Shown: positions 24,551 to 33,141 of the stretch, in pieces | Position numbering within the stretch: the first letter of the stretch is position 1 | Layout of the letters: each line of letters opens with the position of its first letter | Assembly (NCBI RefSeq): GCF_039539445.1 | Contig: NZ_BAABDD010000029.1 | Coordinates: forward strand, 1-56,385 | Length of the DNA: 56,385 bases | From: Salinactinospora qingdaonensis | GTDB taxonomy: Bacteria; Actinomycetota; Actinomycetes; Streptosporangiales; Streptosporangiaceae | Direction: 5' to 3' | Made by a program: the position numbers and the translations under genes | The notes under the pieces: generated by a model | The model's input: only the letters and a program-made list of their open reading frames with translations | The model's database searches: none | Told to the model about the DNA's origin: nothing

Positions 24551-25413
24551 GTGTCCATACCTCCGGAACACACGTTATCCCCTCACGCCACGTGTTCATT
24601 GCGGAATGGGCACTTTTATGGCTTTGTCGCTGCTGACTCGTTCGCGCGCTCCCCGAGAGAAAGCCTGTCCAGAGGTCGGCCCGGCTTCCGCGCATAGCCG
24701 GGCCGACCCTGACGCCCCCGGGGGGAAGGGGGCTTTGGGGAGGTTGAGTCATCCAGGTGCGTCATCGGCGCGGTCGAACACCGGATGCCCCTTCGGTGCC
24801 AGCGGTCCAATGGCACCGGAAGACGCGGCGCAACCCGCGTGCCCCTAGGACATCGTTATCTGCGTAGCCCGCCCAAGAGGACGAAGGACACGGGAGTGTA
24901 GGGCCTAACGTCCCGATTGGGACAATAATCCTAGGTTTTAAGTGTTTTGTCGGTCATATGGCTATTAAGGGGGCCGGCGTGCATGGCATCGCCTCGCTGC
25001 GGACACGGTAAGGCCCGCCGGCGTTTTGGGGCGGGGGAGGTCGTGGCCGGCGCGGGGTCGGGATCGCGTATCGAATGCACTCCGGCCTGGTGCAGAGCAT
25101 CATTTTTCTGGCGAACCGGGCATCGTGCTGCCGATTTTCCTCGGAACCGCTTGCGCGGCAGGCCGATCGTGCTAGCGTCACTTTTTGTCGGCGGAACGAA
25201 GCTCCCCGTGTTCGTTCCGGCTCTGCGGCACCGGCTGGGCCTTTCCGTAGCGCCCCGGTCCGACACACCCGCCACGAGCGGGGCCGCGCGACGCGGCGGG
25301 CTAGTGTCCCTGCCCCTCCGCGTTCAGCGGTGAAACAGCCCCCGTAGCGGGCAACTGTGAGGAGCTCCCTTCACCTAGAAGGGAGCGAGGTCAAGCGTGA
25401 AGGGATTTCCGCC
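24551..25413. other. Long intergenic region without a supported gene
   Basis: The 863 bp hold no reading frame with family features or a good start site. A perfect 13-bp hairpin (GGTCGGCCCGGCT, nine-base loop, AGCCGGGCCGACC) lies at 24675-24709. At 24901-24932 there are two degenerate DevR-like boxes 18 bp apart, plus the inverted repeat GTCCCGATTGGGAC at 24910-24923. The right part is the leader of the secreted-protein gene that follows. Confidence 0.55.
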
Positions 25414-26367
25414 GTGGTGTCACTCGGTCGCGAAGGGCGCGCTCGTCGCGCCGTTCGGTCCGTGCGCGCCGCTTCGGAATCCCTGGTGCGAGCCCTGCTG
25501 CTCATGGTGGGTTTTGTGGCCGCCAGTTGGCTCCTCGCCGCGGCTCCCGCCAGCGCCGAGGCGCTGGGAGCCGTCGACGATGTCGTCGAGGCGGTCACCG
25601 CTACTCCCAGTCCGCAGGCAGCCGAGTCGACGGGAGCCGAAGAGTCGGCCTCCTCGACAGCGTCCACGCAGGATGCCCGCGAGCGGGAATCCACCACAGG
25701 GGCAGCCGCCGATACGCTGACCTCTACGGTCAGCGAGGTCACCGACCACGCGGGCACCGAGATCGACTCCGAGGTCACTGAGGTCGCCGAGGCCGTCGGT
25801 TCCGGAGCCCCGGTCTCTGGCTCCGCGGCCACTCCTGCCACCATCGAGCGGGTCGCCGATGTGGCGCAAGCGCCGGGTGACATGGTCGACGCCGTAACCG
25901 AGCTGACCACTCCCCAGGAGCACAGCGCCCCCGCGTCACAGCCCGCAGCCACGGGCGGCGCGGACAACTCTGCCACCTCCTCCGCCGGCCGTGAGGAGTC
26001 GCGGGCGGCAGCCAAGAGCACTTCGTCGGCTCCGCCGCGCGCAGTTGCCTCTCAGACCAACGCCGAACTCGCCGATTCGTCGGCGGTGGCGCCGCAGTCT
26101 TCGCCCGGTGTTTCGGAGCGGGCTGCCGCGTCGGCCGACGACACGTCCTCGCCCGACACCCTCGGCACCCCTGGGGCCGCGGCCTCCCTCGTGGGCGTCG
26201 GCGGCTCCGGCTCGTCGTCCACCGCTGGTTCCGGCGGTATGGTCGCCGGCTACCTCTCCACCGTTCCCGGCGCTTCCCGGTCGCACGCTCGGATGCGCGC
26301 CGCTTTTCCCGCCGTCGACGCCGCCCCTCGCGGCCCGGTCGACGAGCCTTCCTTCGCGCCGGACTAG
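25414..26367 (+). CDS. Secreted Ala/Ser/Thr-rich protein of unknown function
   Basis: GTG 25414 follows AAGGGA by eight bases; GTG 25357 would add 19 residues. The 317-residue product begins with an Arg-rich n-region, a hydrophobic core (LVRALLLMVGFVAASWLLAA) and a likely signal peptidase site APASA-EA. The mature part is low complexity, rich in Ala, Ser, Thr, Glu and Asp with short amphipathic valine-rich segments such as VDDVVEAVTA. No domain is recognised. It lies upstream of two other secreted proteins of similar composition and may be part of a surface or spore-coat set. The function is unknown. Confidence 0.6.
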   Translation: MVSLGREGRARRAVRSVRAASESLVRALLLMVGFVAASWLLAAAPASAEALGAVDDVVEAVTATPSPQAAESTGAEESASSTASTQDARERESTTGAAADTLTSTVSEVTDHAGTEIDSEVTEVAEAVGSGAPVSGSAATPATIERVADVAQAPGDMVDAVTELTTPQEHSAPASQPAATGGADNSATSSAGREESRAAAKSTSSAPPRAVASQTNAELADSSAVAPQSSPGVSERAAASADDTSSPDTLGTPGAAASLVGVGGSGSSSTAGSGGMVAGYLSTVPGASRSHARMRAAFPAVDAAPRGPVDEPSFAPD

Positions 26368-26728
26368 AGCGCGACGCGGGTCCTCGCAGCCGTCTCACCG
26401 TGGTGGACGATGCCCGCGTCCCAGTCACTGTCCTGGGAGCTGACGTGAGTCCCGTGCCCGGACTCGGTCACGAGATTCACGTCAGCCGGCGGCCTGCCAG
26501 TCCGATCGGCTGACTCCGAGCCCCACCTCCGCGCCCCCCAGACGCGGGAGCGGGAAGCATCGGTGCCCCCTCGAAAGATGTCCACCAAGAAGATTGCCCG
26601 TGTGTCGCTCCCGGTCGCTTCGGCCGGTACACGGATTCGGGCCATAGCGCGCCCCTTTGACAGCACAGCTTGTAGCGTTCACGGCACTTTCCGTGAGGCG
26701 CGATAACGATTTGAGAGGACATACCAGC
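26368..26728 (+). promoter_or_regulatory. Leader region of the first tandem secreted-protein gene
   Basis: 361 bp without a gene. From 26636 on it is identical to the region before the second paralogue. It contains TTTGACAGCACAGCTTGTAGCGTT, a TTGACA-type -35 with possible downstream -10, and the ribosome site TTTGAGAGGACATACCAGC before the ATG. No terminator is evident after the upstream gene. Confidence 0.5.
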
Positions 26729-26922
26729 ATGTACACCTCGGCCAAGGTTTCCGCGAAGGCTCTGCTCATCGGTCTCGGTGCCGCCGGTTTCGTCGCCATG
26801 GGGGCCGGTGCCGCCGGTGCGACTCCTCTGCCGGGCGACCCGCTGGGCGCCGTCAACAACACCGCTTCCCAGGCCACCAGCGTCCTGCCGCAGAGCAACC
26901 CGGTGACCGCCCCGCTGCCCGG
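26636..26922 (+). repeat. 287-bp perfect direct repeat, unit 1
   Basis: Identical base for base to 27555-27841 (offset 919). The unit spans promoter, leader, signal peptide and the first 64 codons of the gene. Sequence outside it is different on both sides, with an abrupt change at GGC versus GGT. Confidence 0.95.
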
Positions 26923-27481
26923 CGCGCTCGACACCGTCACCGGCGCCCTCACCCCCATGGCCGACAACCTCAGCACACCGGTGTCGGGGCGCCTGCCGAT
27001 GGCCGACGGTGAGTCCGGCGCCACCGGCCTGGGCAACCTGCCGGCCACGTCTGACCTGGGTCTGGGCCAGACGCAGGTCCTCGACGAGGTCACAGACGAT
27101 GCCCCCCGCGTGCGGCAGGCCAACGCTCAGGACCTGCTCGGCTCGGTTCCGGCGGCACCGGTGGAGAGCGTGCCCGGGGTCTCCGAGGTCACCGAGACCG
27201 CGTCCGGTCTCGCCGGGGCTGCTCCTGTGGCCAAGGTGACGGGGGCGCTGCCCGCGGGTGAGGTCGCCGGTACCGCGCGGCAGGCCACCGGCACGGTTCG
27301 GCAGAGCCTGCCCACCTCCGGTGTGGTTGACCAGAGCCTTGACACGGCCACCGGGGCCGCCGATGCGGCCACCCAGGGCGCCACCACCGACCCGGTGGAC
27401 ACCGTCACCGAAGCCACCGACGCCACCGGCCTCTCCGGGATCGCCGACATGGCCGCCGGCCAGCCCATCTCGGTGGCCTAG
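26729..27481 (+). CDS. Secreted protein, tandem paralogue 1
   Basis: The ATG is preceded by GAGAGGAC. 250 residues: a signal peptide (KVSAKALLIGLGAAGFVAMGAGAAGA, cleavage near residue 29) followed by a Val/Thr/Ala/Pro/Gln-rich region with repeating amphipathic segments such as VTETASGLAGAAPVAKVTG and ARQATGTVRQSLPT. There are no Cys residues or catalytic motif. The first 64 residues equal those of the next gene, and the C-terminal third (GTARQAT, TTDPV, DATGLSG, ADMAA) is also related. The gene lies between two other secreted proteins. The function is unknown; a cell-wall or aerial-structure protein is possible. Confidence 0.75.
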   Translation: MYTSAKVSAKALLIGLGAAGFVAMGAGAAGATPLPGDPLGAVNNTASQATSVLPQSNPVTAPLPGALDTVTGALTPMADNLSTPVSGRLPMADGESGATGLGNLPATSDLGLGQTQVLDEVTDDAPRVRQANAQDLLGSVPAAPVESVPGVSEVTETASGLAGAAPVAKVTGALPAGEVAGTARQATGTVRQSLPTSGVVDQSLDTATGAADAATQGATTDPVDTVTEATDATGLSGIADMAAGQPISVA

Positions 27482-27554
27482 CTCCACGCCTCCCAACCGA
27501 CCGCCACGACACCCATGTGATTTTCCCGTGTGCCGGTTGCGGCCGTTGCACACG

Positions 27555-27841
27555 TTCGGGCCATAGCGCGCCCCTTTGACAGCACAGCTTGTAGCGTTCA
27601 CGGCACTTTCCGTGAGGCGCGATAACGATTTGAGAGGACATACCAGCATGTACACCTCGGCCAAGGTTTCCGCGAAGGCTCTGCTCATCGGTCTCGGTGC
27701 CGCCGGTTTCGTCGCCATGGGGGCCGGTGCCGCCGGTGCGACTCCTCTGCCGGGCGACCCGCTGGGCGCCGTCAACAACACCGCTTCCCAGGCCACCAGC
27801 GTCCTGCCGCAGAGCAACCCGGTGACCGCCCCGCTGCCCGG
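27555..27841 (+). repeat. 287-bp perfect direct repeat, unit 2
   Basis: Second copy of the 26636-26922 unit with no mismatch, including silent codon positions and non-coding leader. This implies a very recent duplication or ongoing gene conversion. Confidence 0.95.
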
Positions 27842-28652
27842 TGTGCTCCAGGGCGCCACCAGCACCGTCACCGGCGCCACCGGCGGCGCGCTGTCCGAGC
27901 CGCAGCAACTGCCCAGCCAGTTGGCCGGTGGAGCCCCCACAGCCCGCAACTTCAGCACGCCGGTCGACCTCGACACCGTCGCTCCCGCCGACGGCCTCTC
28001 CCAGCCGGTGGCCGGGCGCCTGCCGATGGCCAACGGTGAGTCCAGCGACCCGCTGCCCGTGGGCCGGAACCTGACGATCGACGGGTTCAGCGAGCCGGTG
28101 CGCGGCATCCTGCCCGAGCCCAACACCCTCGGCGAAGAGCTGGGCGCCTCCAACATCTCTCAGCGCTCCATGGCCGCCACCGACACCTCCGGCCTGGGCG
28201 ACCTGCCGCAGGTTCTCGGCGGTGTCACGGGCGGCGCCGCACAGGACGGCGCTTCCCGCGTGCAGCAGGCCAATCCCCAGGACCTGGTCGGCTCGGTTGC
28301 CGACACACCCGTTGAGACCACGGCGAACTCGGTCGCCACCCCGCTGCAAGACGGCGGGGCCGTGCCCGCCACGTCCCAGGTCACCGACACCGTCTCCGGT
28401 GTCACCGACACGCTGCCCACGGACCGCGCCGCCGGTACCGCGCGGCAGGCCACGGACACCGTCCAGCAGAGCCTGCCCGCCCCCACCGGCGCGGTTGGCG
28501 ACTCCCTCGGCGCCACCACGGCGGTGACCGGCGCGGCCACCGGGCGCATGGCGGAGCACGCCACCACCGACCCCGTGGGGACGGCCACTGACGCCACCGG
28601 CCTCTCCGGCGTGGCCGACCTGGCCGCCAGCAAGCCCGTCTCCGTCCTGTAG
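27648..28652 (+). CDS. Secreted protein, tandem paralogue 2
   Basis: A 334-residue paralogue of the preceding gene with identical promoter, signal peptide and first 64 residues. Relative to paralogue 1 the middle is longer and includes segments such as FSTPVDLDTVAPADGLSQP and GFSEPVRGILPEPNTLGEE. The C-terminal third again shows RAAGTARQATDTVQQSLPAP and DATGLSGVADLAA. It is exported by the same signal peptide and has no recognised domain. The pattern of identical ends and divergent middle suggests recombination between the copies. A strong terminator lies 276 bases downstream. Confidence 0.75.
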   Translation: MYTSAKVSAKALLIGLGAAGFVAMGAGAAGATPLPGDPLGAVNNTASQATSVLPQSNPVTAPLPGVLQGATSTVTGATGGALSEPQQLPSQLAGGAPTARNFSTPVDLDTVAPADGLSQPVAGRLPMANGESSDPLPVGRNLTIDGFSEPVRGILPEPNTLGEELGASNISQRSMAATDTSGLGDLPQVLGGVTGGAAQDGASRVQQANPQDLVGSVADTPVETTANSVATPLQDGGAVPATSQVTDTVSGVTDTLPTDRAAGTARQATDTVQQSLPAPTGAVGDSLGATTAVTGAATGRMAEHATTDPVGTATDATGLSGVADLAASKPVSVL

Positions 28653-28994
28653 CGGCTCCTCCACAGCGATCGCCACGAAATGACAGCGCGGGGCGCCCCT
28701 TCCTTTCGGGGAGGTGGGCGTCCCGCGCCGCTCATGGCAGAGCTCTTTCGCTTCCCTCCGGCGCGAAGCAGCCGCGGGAATCGCGGTCTGGAAAACACCC
28801 ACGGGCAAGGAGCGGGGCCCGTTCGCAGCGGAGGCGACAGAGCCGTGGTCGGGGCCGTTCGGGGCGGACATCGCCACGGCATGACCGGCCGCCTCGGCAT
28901 GAACGACAGGGAGACGGTGCGGCAGATCTCTGCGGTCACCGCGCCAGCGCGGTGACCGCAGAGCAGCGGCGCCGGCCGGGGCAGCCGGCCGCGG
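28653..28994. other. Convergent intergenic region with terminator
   Basis: The 342 bp contain no supported gene. The only structure I see is the strong hairpin at 28928-28963, near the stop of the ACT-domain gene. Confidence 0.5.
28928..28963. terminator. 16-bp stem terminator
   Basis: CTCTGCGGTCACCGCG and CGCGGTGACCGCAGAG pair perfectly across a CCAG loop between two convergent genes, so it probably serves both. Confidence 0.8.
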
Positions 28995-29858
28995 TTATTC
29001 GGTGCCCTCCGGCGCCGCCGGCCTACTCCCCCCATTGGCATTGCTGGCATTGCGAGCCCCGCTGAGCTGTGCGGCCACGTCGGCAAGCGCCCGGCAGCGG
29101 GCGAACTCCACTTGGGTGAAGGCGATGCCGTCGCGGTTGAGCACCAGCACCCCGCCATCGGGGGCGCTCAAGCACATCACCGACCCCGCGATATCGTCGG
29201 CGCCCATCCCGTTGGGCGGCGCGGGGCGCGTTGTGACCTCCCGCGCGCCGGACAGGCCGCGCAGCGCTGCCGGCAACGTCGCAGGCGCGCTGATCAGCCC
29301 GGAGACCAGGGCGAGGGTTCGGCTCGTGGTATCGCTGAGTTCGTGGATGTCCGCGGGCTGGATCACCGGGTCTCGCCCTCCGGCCCGAGTCACGGCTGCC
29401 GCCAGTTCCTCGGGCGTCACACTGGCCGGTGCCGAGGCGAGGAACTCGTCCACGACGTCGGTGTAGCCGGGATGGATCTGAACGAACCTTATATCGACGC
29501 CCAGTCGGGCGAGCCGCGCAGTGACGGGTGCCAGTCCTCCGGGCACGTCGCGTACCTCGACTCGGATGCGCCACAGGCGCTCGTCCCCGCTGTGCGTTGT
29601 CGTCAGTTCAGAGGCGGTGCGGTTGTGCCGCCACCAGCGGTAGCCGAGCGCCGCGCAGATGACGACGATGCCCAGGCCGATGAGTAGTGGCCCCCCGTAG
29701 GTTTGATGGCCGAGCGCCACCACGAAGATGTGGGCGGCACCGGCGACGAGGAACAGTCCGGCGAGTTCTCGCAGCTCGGTGTTGAGGAACGTGTTCCGCC
29801 GGGTTTCCGGGACAGTGCGTTGAGACGGTGTGCTCCGGTCAATTCGGCTTTGGCGCAT
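28995..29858 (-). CDS. ACT-domain membrane protein
   Basis: ATG 29858 gives 287 residues; a TTG ten codons upstream is possible. Two transmembrane helices (about 28-47, LAGLFLVAGAAHIFVVAL, and 53-75, PLLIGLGIVVICAALGY) precede a cytoplasmic ACT-like domain starting at RIRVEVRDVPGGLAPVTARL. ACT domains bind amino acids or other small ligands and control attached enzymes; here no enzyme domain is attached. A C-terminal segment (GSVMCLSAPDGGVLVLNRDGIAFTQVEFARC) may be an acetyl-transfer- or GAF-like fold, but I cannot name it. The gene is alone on this strand, 78 bp from tenA, which is upstream of it on the same strand. Confidence 0.75.
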   Translation of the reverse strand: MRQSRIDRSTPSQRTVPETRRNTFLNTELRELAGLFLVAGAAHIFVVALGHQTYGGPLLIGLGIVVICAALGYRWWRHNRTASELTTTHSGDERLWRIRVEVRDVPGGLAPVTARLARLGVDIRFVQIHPGYTDVVDEFLASAPASVTPEELAAAVTRAGGRDPVIQPADIHELSDTTSRTLALVSGLISAPATLPAALRGLSGAREVTTRPAPPNGMGADDIAGSVMCLSAPDGGVLVLNRDGIAFTQVEFARCRALADVAAQLSGARNASNANGGSRPAAPEGTE

Positions 29859-29936
29859 GTCCGTCAGCGTGACCTGCTGACATTGCAACCTCGTAGCCGG
29901 ATGTATCGTCGCGGTTACGGCACATCGTGATCACGA

Positions 29937-30680
29937 TCACGAAACGATTGTGTTTTGTGTTCGGTGGCTTTCCGGGGGTGTCCAGTCCTCAAGGGACCAG
30001 GCCATTTGCCAGAATCGGATCTCGTGGTGGCAGCTCAGGAAGAAGGCGCGCTCCATCCGTTCCCGCTCGGCCCAGCCGGTGTCGTCGGCGAGATCGTCGA
30101 TCATGCCTCGTAGCTTGGTGGTGATGGCCAGGCACTGGGGATCGGCGTAAAACGCCCACCAGCCGTGGAAGGGGTTGTTCTTGCTGGGGTCGCCGTCCTG
30201 GCCGGCGTCGCGCAGGAAACGATCCGCCGCCCACGTATAGGTCCACGGACACGGCAACAGCGAGGCGAGCAGCACCCCCAGGGTGTCGCGTCCGGCTTGC
30301 ATCATGTGGTCGATATAGGCTCGCGCGCTCGGGGCGAGCTGATCGACCTGGGCTTCCTCGTAGCTCGTTCCCACGTAGTCACATAGCACGTGGTGGGGGT
30401 GGGCCTCCTCCTCGAGGATGAACGCGATGTTGTCGTGGAAATACCGCATCCATTCCCGGTTGGGGGACAGGGCCAGCCCCAAGCCGTAGCAGCGGATGTA
30501 GGCGCTCAGATACTGGTGATCCTGGCCGAGGTAGTGCAGCACCCGTTCCTTGGACAGGTTGCCCTCGCGCATCCCTGCAAGGAAGGGGTGCTCGTAGAAC
30601 GCCGCGAACAGGTCCGCATGGCGCTGGCCGAGTTCGGCGGTGAAGCCTGTCTCGGTGTCGGCGACAGGAGAGGTGACCAC
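29937..30680 (-). CDS. tenA: TenA-family thiaminase II / aminopyrimidine aminohydrolase
   Basis: GTG 30680 has GGAGG five bases upstream and gives 247 residues of all-helical TenA fold. Catalytic features are the Cys in LLPCPWTY and the Glu in CHHEIRFWQMAW, with Asp/Tyr residues of the substrate pocket in GQDHQYLSAYIRCYG. The enzyme hydrolyses 4-amino-5-aminomethyl-2-methylpyrimidine to recover the thiamine pyrimidine from degraded thiamine. No thi genes or TPP riboswitch are visible nearby, so it works as a stand-alone salvage gene. The assignment is strong. Confidence 0.9.
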   Translation of the reverse strand: MVTSPVADTETGFTAELGQRHADLFAAFYEHPFLAGMREGNLSKERVLHYLGQDHQYLSAYIRCYGLGLALSPNREWMRYFHDNIAFILEEEAHPHHVLCDYVGTSYEEAQVDQLAPSARAYIDHMMQAGRDTLGVLLASLLPCPWTYTWAADRFLRDAGQDGDPSKNNPFHGWWAFYADPQCLAITTKLRGMIDDLADDTGWAERERMERAFFLSCHHEIRFWQMAWSLEDWTPPESHRTQNTIVS

Positions 30681-31137
30681 TGTTCCTCCACTCGTGCGTT
30701 ACGGATCGGTTGGGACTACTCGACGTTGTAGCGCTGCGAACGACCCTATGCAGCCTTTACCGGCGCATCCTTCGCGCCGCGCGGCACGGTCGCCGCGATC
30801 GCGCCGTCGAGGTCCGGGCCCGGCATGCGATCGTCAACCGGCAGGGTGCGCAGCCCTAGGGCAAATACCAATCGCACGAGTGTCGGTGAGGATCACGGCG
30901 CACGGCTGCGACAGGCACCTTTATCCCCATCAGAAGCTCCGGAAGCGATGGATGACGGATATGTCAAATCTTTTTCTTTTTGGTGGTCACTTTCTTTTCA
31001 GTGAAATTTTAGATATTTCCGACAGTAGCTTTTTTGTGAAATGGAAAAATGTTTTCCGTGGGTAATTTGCGAGAGTGAAGTTTTTGCTTCGCGGGTGCGG
31101 GAAAAGATGTTGGTATCGCTAGAAAGGAGTGAAATTT
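30681..31137. other. AT-rich intergenic island
   Basis: 457 bp between tenA and a small secreted-protein gene. From about 30950 to 31060 the sequence is strongly AT-rich (TTTTTCTTTTTGGTGG, GAAATTTTAGATATTT), unlike the genome average, and probably includes the promoter of the downstream gene. There is no gene, tRNA or clear repeat. It may mark recent acquisition. Confidence 0.5.
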
Positions 31138-31527
31138 TTGCGTACATGGCGAGCCGTGGCTGCCGCCGGCGTGATGATTATTGGCGCAAGTCTGCTGGCC
31201 ACAGGCACCGCAAATGCTCACAGTGGCCATCATTGTCACTGGGGTGCCAACTATCCGAATCGCAATATCGATGGGCATGGCTGCGTTTCCAAGGACGGGC
31301 ACCGGGTTTCAGTCCACGATATGGCTGTTGACGGCAACACCGTCTACATCGCCTACAAGGTGTGGAACGACAACTCGATGCATGTGCTCTCGGACGGTAG
31401 GCGCGACCACCCCCAGCCGCTCTACCGCTACAACGATCGGCACAAGGTCCGCGGTTTCAAAGTCTGCGAAGACACCCATTGGCTCAAGTGGAACTGGGAC
31501 GACTGCACCAATTGGACCAACACTTAA
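31138..31527 (+). CDS. Small secreted His/Trp-rich protein of unknown function
   Basis: The TTG at 31138 is chosen since AAGGAG (31124-31129) is eight bases upstream; the GTG at 31129 overlaps that site. The 129-residue precursor has a clear signal peptide (RTWRAVAAAGVMIIGASLLATG, cut after TANA) and a mature part rich in His, Trp, Asp and Asn. Four Cys (two near HHCHW and GHGC, two near KVCED and DDC) could form two disulphides. I recognise no domain. The gene lies alone in an AT-rich neighbourhood and has its own terminator, suggesting a horizontally gained small exoprotein. Confidence 0.7.
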   Translation: MRTWRAVAAAGVMIIGASLLATGTANAHSGHHCHWGANYPNRNIDGHGCVSKDGHRVSVHDMAVDGNTVYIAYKVWNDNSMHVLSDGRRDHPQPLYRYNDRHKVRGFKVCEDTHWLKWNWDDCTNWTNT

Positions 31528-31584
31528 CCCGTCGCGCCCGCCCGCCACGGAGCAGCACTTCCCACGCAGGCTCCCTTGAGCCGA

Positions 31585-31613
31585 CTCCCGCCCCTCAACC
31601 CCCGGGGCGGGAG
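31585..31613. terminator. Hairpin between the small secreted protein and LCP genes
   Basis: CTCCCGCCCC and GGGGCGGGAG form a 10-bp stem with a nine-base loop between convergent genes. Confidence 0.7.
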
Positions 31614-31636
31614 CGGTAACGTCTGGCCGATCGCGG

Positions 31637-32878
31637 TCAGGGCAGCCGCTGTTCGCTTTCAGTTCCCGCGCCGAGGCCGTTGACGCACGGGTTGGAGGTG
31701 GCGTCGCGGCCTTCGATGACGTTGCCGGCCGAAGGGCTAGCGGTGGTTGCCACAGGCTCGGTGGAGGGCTCGGCCGGGTAGGAAGGGGACGAGGGCGCCG
31801 AAGGTGTCGTCGAGGGAGTGCTCGGTGCGGTCTCCAACGCGGCCGCTTCGGGAGACTCATCGTTGTTGATGGCCGTGAACAGCCGCTCCGCCTTCTCCTG
31901 ATCCCAGACGACCCGGTTGGGATCGGAAGGCGCCGGCCACCAGGGCACGGTGTAGAAGGTGATATCCGACAGCTCGACATCGGAGAGCGTGGAGCCGATG
32001 GAGATCATCCGGTCCAACGTCAGTTCGTCGTCGGTCTGGGTGTTGCGCGAGATCGCATCCAGCAACCCCGACATCTTGCTGGGGCTGGTCAGTACGTCAC
32101 TGCTCGTCGCCTTGTCGGCCAACGCCCCCAGAAACATCTGCTGGCGGTCGATCCGCCCGATGTCGCCGCCGTTGCCGATCTCGTAGCGGGCGCGTACGAA
32201 GGCGAGGGCCTCCTCCCCGTCGAGTACCTGCACTCCGGCGTCGAGATCGAGGTGGGAACGCTCATCCTCCATGGGTTGGGGGATGCACATCTGCACCCCG
32301 CCGATCGCCGTCACCATGTCACGAAACCCCACGAAGCTGAGGTGGGCGAAGTGGTCGATGCGGATGTCGGTCAGCGACTCGATGGCCTTGACCGCGCAGG
32401 GCGGCCCGCCATGGAACAGGGCGGCGTTGATCATGCCGTAGTAGCCCTCGGTACCGTCGGTGCCTTGGTAGGGCTCGCAGGCGGGGAGTTGGACGAGGGA
32501 GTCGCGGGGGAAGTTGACGACGGTGACCCCCTGGTCCGGAGAGATGTGGGCGAGCATCAGGGCGTCGGAACGCTCCCCCACGAAGTCCCGTCCGCCGTAC
32601 TTGGCGTTGTCACCGGTGCGCTTGTCCGAGCCGATGAACAAAATGTTGAGGTCGTCGCCGATCTTGGGCGGGCGCTCTTCCTCGTTCAGGGCCGTTTCGA
32701 GGTCGTGCTGGACCATGTTGGCGCGCAGTGTGCGGTAGTAGGCATAAGCCGTGCCCAGACTCGCCACGAGCAGCACCACCACGCCCACCGAGGTCCACGC
32801 CAGAATCCGTCGCCACCGTCGTCGGCGCGGCTGCCGAGGCTCGGATACGGCTTGGGCGGCTGCGTCTTCGGTGGACAT
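31637..32878 (-). CDS. LytR-CpsA-Psr (LCP) family cell-wall ligase
   Basis: 413 residues: a short Arg-rich cytoplasmic tail, one transmembrane helix (WTSVGVVVLLVASLGTAYAYY, about 29-49) and an extracellular LCP domain. Characteristic segments are DDLNILFIGSDKRTGDN, SDALMLAHI, FPRDSLVQLP, INAALFHGGP and the ALAFVRARYEIGNGGDIGRIDRQQ block, with the conserved Arg and Asp that bind the pyrophosphate lipid. LCP proteins transfer glycopolymers (teichoic acid, arabinogalactan, capsule) from undecaprenyl carriers to peptidoglycan. The C-terminus is a Ser/Thr/Pro-rich tail. The polytopic membrane protein encoded divergently could supply the glycopolymer. Confidence 0.92.
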   Translation of the reverse strand: MSTEDAAAQAVSEPRQPRRRRWRRILAWTSVGVVVLLVASLGTAYAYYRTLRANMVQHDLETALNEEERPPKIGDDLNILFIGSDKRTGDNAKYGGRDFVGERSDALMLAHISPDQGVTVVNFPRDSLVQLPACEPYQGTDGTEGYYGMINAALFHGGPPCAVKAIESLTDIRIDHFAHLSFVGFRDMVTAIGGVQMCIPQPMEDERSHLDLDAGVQVLDGEEALAFVRARYEIGNGGDIGRIDRQQMFLGALADKATSSDVLTSPSKMSGLLDAISRNTQTDDELTLDRMISIGSTLSDVELSDITFYTVPWWPAPSDPNRVVWDQEKAERLFTAINNDESPEAAALETAPSTPSTTPSAPSSPSYPAEPSTEPVATTASPSAGNVIEGRDATSNPCVNGLGAGTESEQRLP

Positions 32879-33141
32879 GAAAGGGGGCGCCTTCTAATCG
32901 GCTCACGTGAAAAGGATCGGGAGAGACGTCCGGGGGCAACCGGGTGCGAGGGCAGCACCGGAGAGGACGTGTCCGTGGGGGTATCTTCCGATCTTAGGAC
33001 AATCGTCGTGCGCGACTGTGCGGAGGACATTTCCCGACCTCGCGGTGCGATTGTCAACGCACCGTGAAAACGCGGTCGCGCACCCCTGTGCGCTGGTGTG
33101 GAGGCTTCACCACAACGCCGTAGGTCACCAGACTGGGGCCG

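Noticed and set aside
26477..28877. Two very long minus-strand frames opposite the tandem secreted proteins
   Set aside because: They lack stop codons only because of composition, and the plus-strand genes have signal peptides and ribosome sites duplicated with the repeat.
33049..33062. GATTGTCAACGCAC as a fourth GntR operator
   Set aside because: Only one half-site matches; the second arm is different and the place is unrelated to the catabolic genes.
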